Origin: Theodoxus fluviatilis
Lineage: Eukaryota > Mollusca > Gastropoda > Cycloneritida > Neritidae
Direction of reading: 5' to 3'
DNA length: 11,973 bases
Assembly (NCBI GenBank): GCA_034096865.1
Contig: JAWQFJ010001226.1
Coordinates: 108,045-120,017 of the forward strand
Below the pieces are notes generated by a model. It made no database searches, was not told the DNA's origin, and was given only the letters and a program-made list of their open reading frames with translations. Numbering within the stretch: position 1 is the stretch's first letter; each line of letters begins with the position of its first letter. This document shows positions 9,523 through 11,973 of this stretch, piece by piece. The position numbers were made by a program, and so were the translations under genes.

Positions 9523-9652
9523 GGACCCAGGAGACGAACGTGGTGTGTGTGCTGCGCCAGACGCAGGCGCTGGTGACGCCGGAGAACTGTGACGGCAAGG
9601 TCAAGCCCCACGTGCAACAGGTTTCCTGCAACACCAACCCCTGCTCCCCTTC
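9523..9652 (+). CDS. ADAMTS/ADAMTSL-type gene, internal exon: rest of TSP1-A
   Basis: An internal exon of 130 bases, entering in phase 1 and leaving in phase 2 before GTAAGT. With the preceding exon it completes a thrombospondin type 1 repeat: after the joined CGGG-T it reads QETNVVC, then ENC, VSCN and NPCSPS. Across the two exons this gives exactly six cysteines, the count of a group 2-type TSP1 module, and no stop codon. The intron position just after the CxxSCGG loop splits the domain, which is common in TSP1-repeat genes. The frame of the exon matches the phase of both neighbours, which is strong evidence that the boundaries are correct. Confidence 0.9.
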
Positions 9653-9746
9653 GTAAGTACACTTGCATGCCACACTTGCACACGTCGTAGTCGTCGTCGT
9701 CGTCGTCGTTGTCGTCGTCATCATCATCATCATCATCATCATCACC

Positions 9747-9778
<32 letters not shown>

Positions 9779-10160
9779 CATCATCACCATCATTTGTGCT
9801 TCTCTGAACACTGTTCAGTATCTCAGCTGGATGATACAGGAGCAGATGTAGATGATGTAATTGTATTCCGAGGAATTCAAGTCCAGACATTTGTACTCAT
9901 ACCGCGCTTGTGTCGGTGCAGTAAGGGTCCAAGTACCCGTGAAATACTCGTGATGTGGCCACAAACCAGCTTTGGATCGAAATACTTCCCAGGAAGTGGA
10001 GACAGTGCTGGTTCCAGATTCTGTTTATCATGTCCGTCTGTTTCTGTGCCTGGTCCCTGAAGCCAGTAAAAGACTGAAGCGTGAGGCAATTTGAGATGCA
10101 GATACAGGCGATACATTGCCCTGAAGAAACCTGTACCTTTACCCTTTGCCTTTGCAACAG
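9653..10160 (+). other. Intron (GTAAGT...TGCAACAG) with microsatellite
   Basis: An intron of 508 bases, phase 2. The donor GTAAGT follows TC, and the acceptor is CCTTTGCCTTTGCAACAG. The split Ser codon is TC + C. No exon-like segment is seen inside; apart from the CGT/TCA microsatellite the sequence is unremarkable. Confidence 0.85.
9683..9793. repeat. CGT / TCA trinucleotide microsatellite
   Basis: CGT or GTC units (9683-9718) pass into TCA units with a few CCA interruptions (to 9793). It starts 30 bases after the exon ending at 9652. The poly-Asp, poly-Met and poly-Thr frames read from it are not real proteins, because it lies inside an intron. Confidence 0.97.
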
Positions 10161-10365
10161 CTGGGTGACTGAGGACTGGTCCGAGTGCAGCGTGACCTGT
10201 GGGTCCGGCACCCAGACTCGACGAGTGGAATGTCGTCAGCGCTTCTCGCCAACTCTCGACATCAGCGTCTCGGCCTCCACTTGTGACGTCACCGCAAAGC
10301 CCGCCGTGGCCCAGCAGTGTGAGAAGGAGATCTGCGCCCAGTGGTACACCTCCTCCTGGAGCAAC
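10161..10365 (+). CDS. ADAMTS/ADAMTSL-type gene, internal exon: TSP1-B and start of TSP1-C
   Basis: An internal exon of 205 bases, phase 2 in and phase 0 out. After the shared Ser it reads WVTEDWSECSVTCGSG, a canonical TSP1 start with paired tryptophans, then RRVEC, STCDV, QQCEKEIC, again six cysteines. CSVTCG fits the O-fucosylation consensus CxxS/TCG. The exon then begins a third repeat with QWYTSSWSN and stops just before the expected first cysteine, so the next exon, outside the window, should start with C-S-x-x-C-G. Such head-to-tail TSP1 repeats after a spacer are the layout of ADAMTS and ADAMTSL proteins. The donor is AAC|GTAAGT. Reading on into the intron gives V-S-V-V-stop (TAG 10378-10380). 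The last 27 coding bases are the template of the minisatellite that follows. Confidence 0.92.
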
Positions 10366-10371
10366 GTAAGT
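10366..10371 (+). promoter_or_regulatory. 5' splice site at the head of the minisatellite
   Basis: GTAAGT matches the U1 snRNA-pairing consensus fully from +1 to +6, with AAC rather than CAG before it (C at -1). It is inferred to be the functional donor because the reading frame ends four codons later and because it falls just before the expected Cys of a TSP1 repeat. It is the first member of the array of copies downstream. Confidence 0.8.
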
Positions 10372-10921
10372 GTAGTGTAGTTTTACACCTCCCCCTGGAG
10401 CAACATAAGTGTAGTGTATTCAGTGGTACACCTCCCCCTGGAGCAACGTAAGTGTAGTGTAATCAGTGGTACACTTCCTCCTGGAGCAACGTAAGTGTAA
10501 TGTAATCAGTGGTACACCTTCCCCTGGAACAACGTAACTGTAGTGTAGTTTTACACCTCCCCCTGGAGCAACGTAAGTGTAGTGTAGTTTTACACCTCCC
10601 CCTGGAGCAACATAAGTGTAGTGTATTCAGTGGTAAGCCTCTCCCTGGAACAACGTAAGTGTAGTGTAATCAGTGGTACACCTCCTCCTGGAGCAACATT
10701 AGTATAGTGTAGTTTTTACACCTCTCCCTGGAGCAACGTAAGTGTAGTGTAATCAGTGGTACACTTCCCCCCGGAGCAACGTAAGTGTAATGTAATCAGT
10801 GTTACACCCCCCCCTGGAGCAACGTAAGTGTAATGTAATCAGTGGTACACCTCCCCCTGGAGCAATGTAAATGTAGTGTAGTTTTACACCTCCCCCTGGT
10901 TCAACGTAAGTGTAGTGCAAT

Positions 10922-11305
10922 CAGTGGTTACATCTTTCTGGAGCAACATAAGTGTAATATACTCAGTGTTACACCTTCCCCTGGAGCAACATAAGTGTCA
11001 TGTAATCAGTGTTACACCTCCCCCTGGAGCAACGTAAGTGTAGTGCAATCAGTGGTTACATCTTTCTGGAGCAACATAAGTGTAATATACTCAGTGTTAC
11101 ACCTTCCCCTGGAGCAACATAAGTGTCATGTAATCAGTGTTACACCTCCCCCTGGAGCAACGTAAGTGTAGTGCAATCAGTGGTTACATCTTTCTGGAGC
11201 AACATAAGTGTAATATACTCAGTGTTACACCTTCCCCTGGAGCAACATAAGTGTCATGTAATCAGTGTTACACCTTTCCCTGGAGCAACGTAAGTGTAGT
11301 GCAAT
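10922..11305 (+). repeat. 128-bp trimeric higher-order repeat, three copies
   Basis: Three monomers (variants beginning CAGTGGTTACATC, CAGTGTTACACCTT and CAGTGTTACACCTC) recur together with starts at 10922, 11050 and 11178. The copies are identical by eye except in the third monomer of the last copy, which has CTTTCCC in place of CTCCCCC. Each trimer carries two ATAAGT sites and one GTAAGT site. This level of identity points to recent duplication of the three-unit block. Confidence 0.9.
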
Positions 11306-11516
11306 CAGTGTTACACCTCCCCGTGAAGACGTAAGTGTAGTGTAATCAGTGTTACACCTTTCCCTGGAGCAACATAAGTGTAGTGCAATCAGTGTTACAC
11401 CTCCCCGTGAAGACGTAAGTGTAGTGTAATTAGTGTTACACCTCTCCCTGGAGCAATGTACGTATAGTGTAATCAGTGATACACCTCCCCCTGGAGCAAC
11501 ATTAGTGTAGTGTAAT

Positions 11517-11973
11517 CAGTGTTACACCTCCCCCTGGAGCAATGTAAATGCTGTGCAATCAGTGGTACACCTCCCCCCGGAGCAACATAAGTGTAGTGTC
11601 ATCAGTGTTACACCTCCCCCTGGAGCAATGTAAATGCTGTGTAATCAGTGGTACACCTCCCCCCGGAGCAACATAAGTGTAGTGTCATCAGTGTTACACC
11701 TCCCCCTGGAGCAATGTAAATGCTGTGCAATCAGTGGTACACCTCCCCCCGGAGCAACATAAGTGTAGTGTCATCAGTGTTACACCTCCCCCTGGAGCAA
11801 TGTAAATGCTGTGTAATCAGTGGTACACCTCCCCCCGGAGCAACATAAGTGTAGTGTCATCAGTGTTACACCTCCCCCTGGAGCAATGTAAATGCTGTGC
11901 AATCAGTGGTACACCTCCCCCCGGAGCAACATAAGTGTAGTGTCATCAGTGTTACACCTCCCCCTAGAGCAAG
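11517..11973 (+). repeat. 86-bp dimeric (172-bp tetrameric) higher-order repeat
   Basis: Two 43-base monomers alternate, one with AAT|GTAAAT and one with AAC|ATAAGT, starting at 11517, 11603, 11689, 11775, 11861 and 11947. The bases TGC versus TGT in the first monomer's tail alternate from dimer to dimer, so the true period is 172 bases. No unit in this block retains GTAAGT. The window ends inside it, with a variant CCTAGAGCAAG in the last unit. Confidence 0.9.

Larger units (their letters stand above)
10339..11973 (+). repeat. Minisatellite built from an exon/intron junction (5' splice-site array)
   Basis: There are thirty-nine tandem units, the last cut by the window end. The full unit is 43 bases: 27 bases matching the exon end (CAGTGGTACACC, TCCCCCTGG, AGCAAC) and 16 bases matching the intron start (GTAAGTGTAGTGTAAT). 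A shorter class of about 40 bases begins TTTTACACC (for example 10381-10420). Unit 1 is the real exon end plus donor. By eye the donor hexamer is GTAAGT in 14 units, ATAAGT in 14, GTAAAT in 6, ATTAGT in 2, and GTAACT and GTACGT once each. All GTAAGT copies lie before 11421. The array probably continues beyond the window and occupies the 5' end of the next intron. The structure is best explained by tandem duplication of the junction followed by slippage and unequal exchange. Confidence 0.95.

Noticed and set aside
9488..9890. Poly-Asp / poly-Met / poly-Thr frames
   Set aside because: They are translations of the CGT/TCA microsatellite inside an intron.
10339..11973. CRISPR array or clustered regulatory RNA repeats
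   Set aside because: The units are contiguous without unique spacers, derive from the adjacent exon/intron boundary, and lie in an animal-type gene.
10339..11973. Introner-type transposable introns inserted in tandem
   Set aside because: The units contain donors plus exon tails but no real acceptor with polypyrimidine tract and no terminal inverted repeats or target duplications. Tandem duplication of a junction is simpler.

Overview
The window looks like invertebrate nuclear DNA, probably from a marine animal such as a mollusc, although no marker here fixes the taxon. The evidence is intron-containing genes with GT-AG boundaries, many long microsatellites (CT, GTCT, TCAA, CCCT, TG, ATTC, TCA), a decayed non-LTR retrotransposon, and an animal-type extracellular-matrix gene with thrombospondin type 1 repeats. 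There is a 15-base assembly gap at 1959-1973.

Layout. Positions 1-1317 hold no recognisable gene. Positions 1318-1958 hold two pyrimidine-rich microsatellites and a G-rich patch. Positions 1974-4250 hold a 5'-truncated, frameshifted LINE-type retrotransposon (reverse transcriptase, C-terminal region, 3' UTR, TCAA tail), which runs into a long CCCT tract (4268-4364). Positions 4383-7336 show no exon and are probably intron of the downstream gene, with a TG/AG/G tract at 6754-6851. From 7337 a plus-strand gene of the ADAMTS / ADAMTS-like family is present as three internal exons whose phases match exactly: 7337-8243 (end of the spacer domain, a long Ser/Arg/Gly-rich linker, start of TSP1 repeat A), 9523-9652 (rest of repeat A) and 10161-10365 (all of repeat B plus the first residues of repeat C). 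The 5' and 3' exons lie outside the window.

The most unusual feature is the end of the window. From 10339 to the last base (1635 bp, 39 units of about 40-43 bp) runs a minisatellite whose unit is a copy of the exon 3 / intron boundary: the last 27 coding bases (Q-W-Y-T-S-S/P-W-S-N) followed by about 16 bases of intron starting with GTAAGT. The gene's own 5' splice site is unit 1. I count 14 units with a full GTAAGT, including the real one. All lie in the proximal two thirds of the array; the distal part carries only altered sites (ATAAGT, GTAAAT) in higher-order repeats of 86/172 bp. A middle block has a 128-bp trimeric higher-order repeat. The array is therefore a string of near-identical candidate 5' splice sites just downstream of a functional one. 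Use of the wrong copy would bring in a stop codon within five codons of the normal junction. I regard this splice-donor minisatellite as the observation most worth following up.
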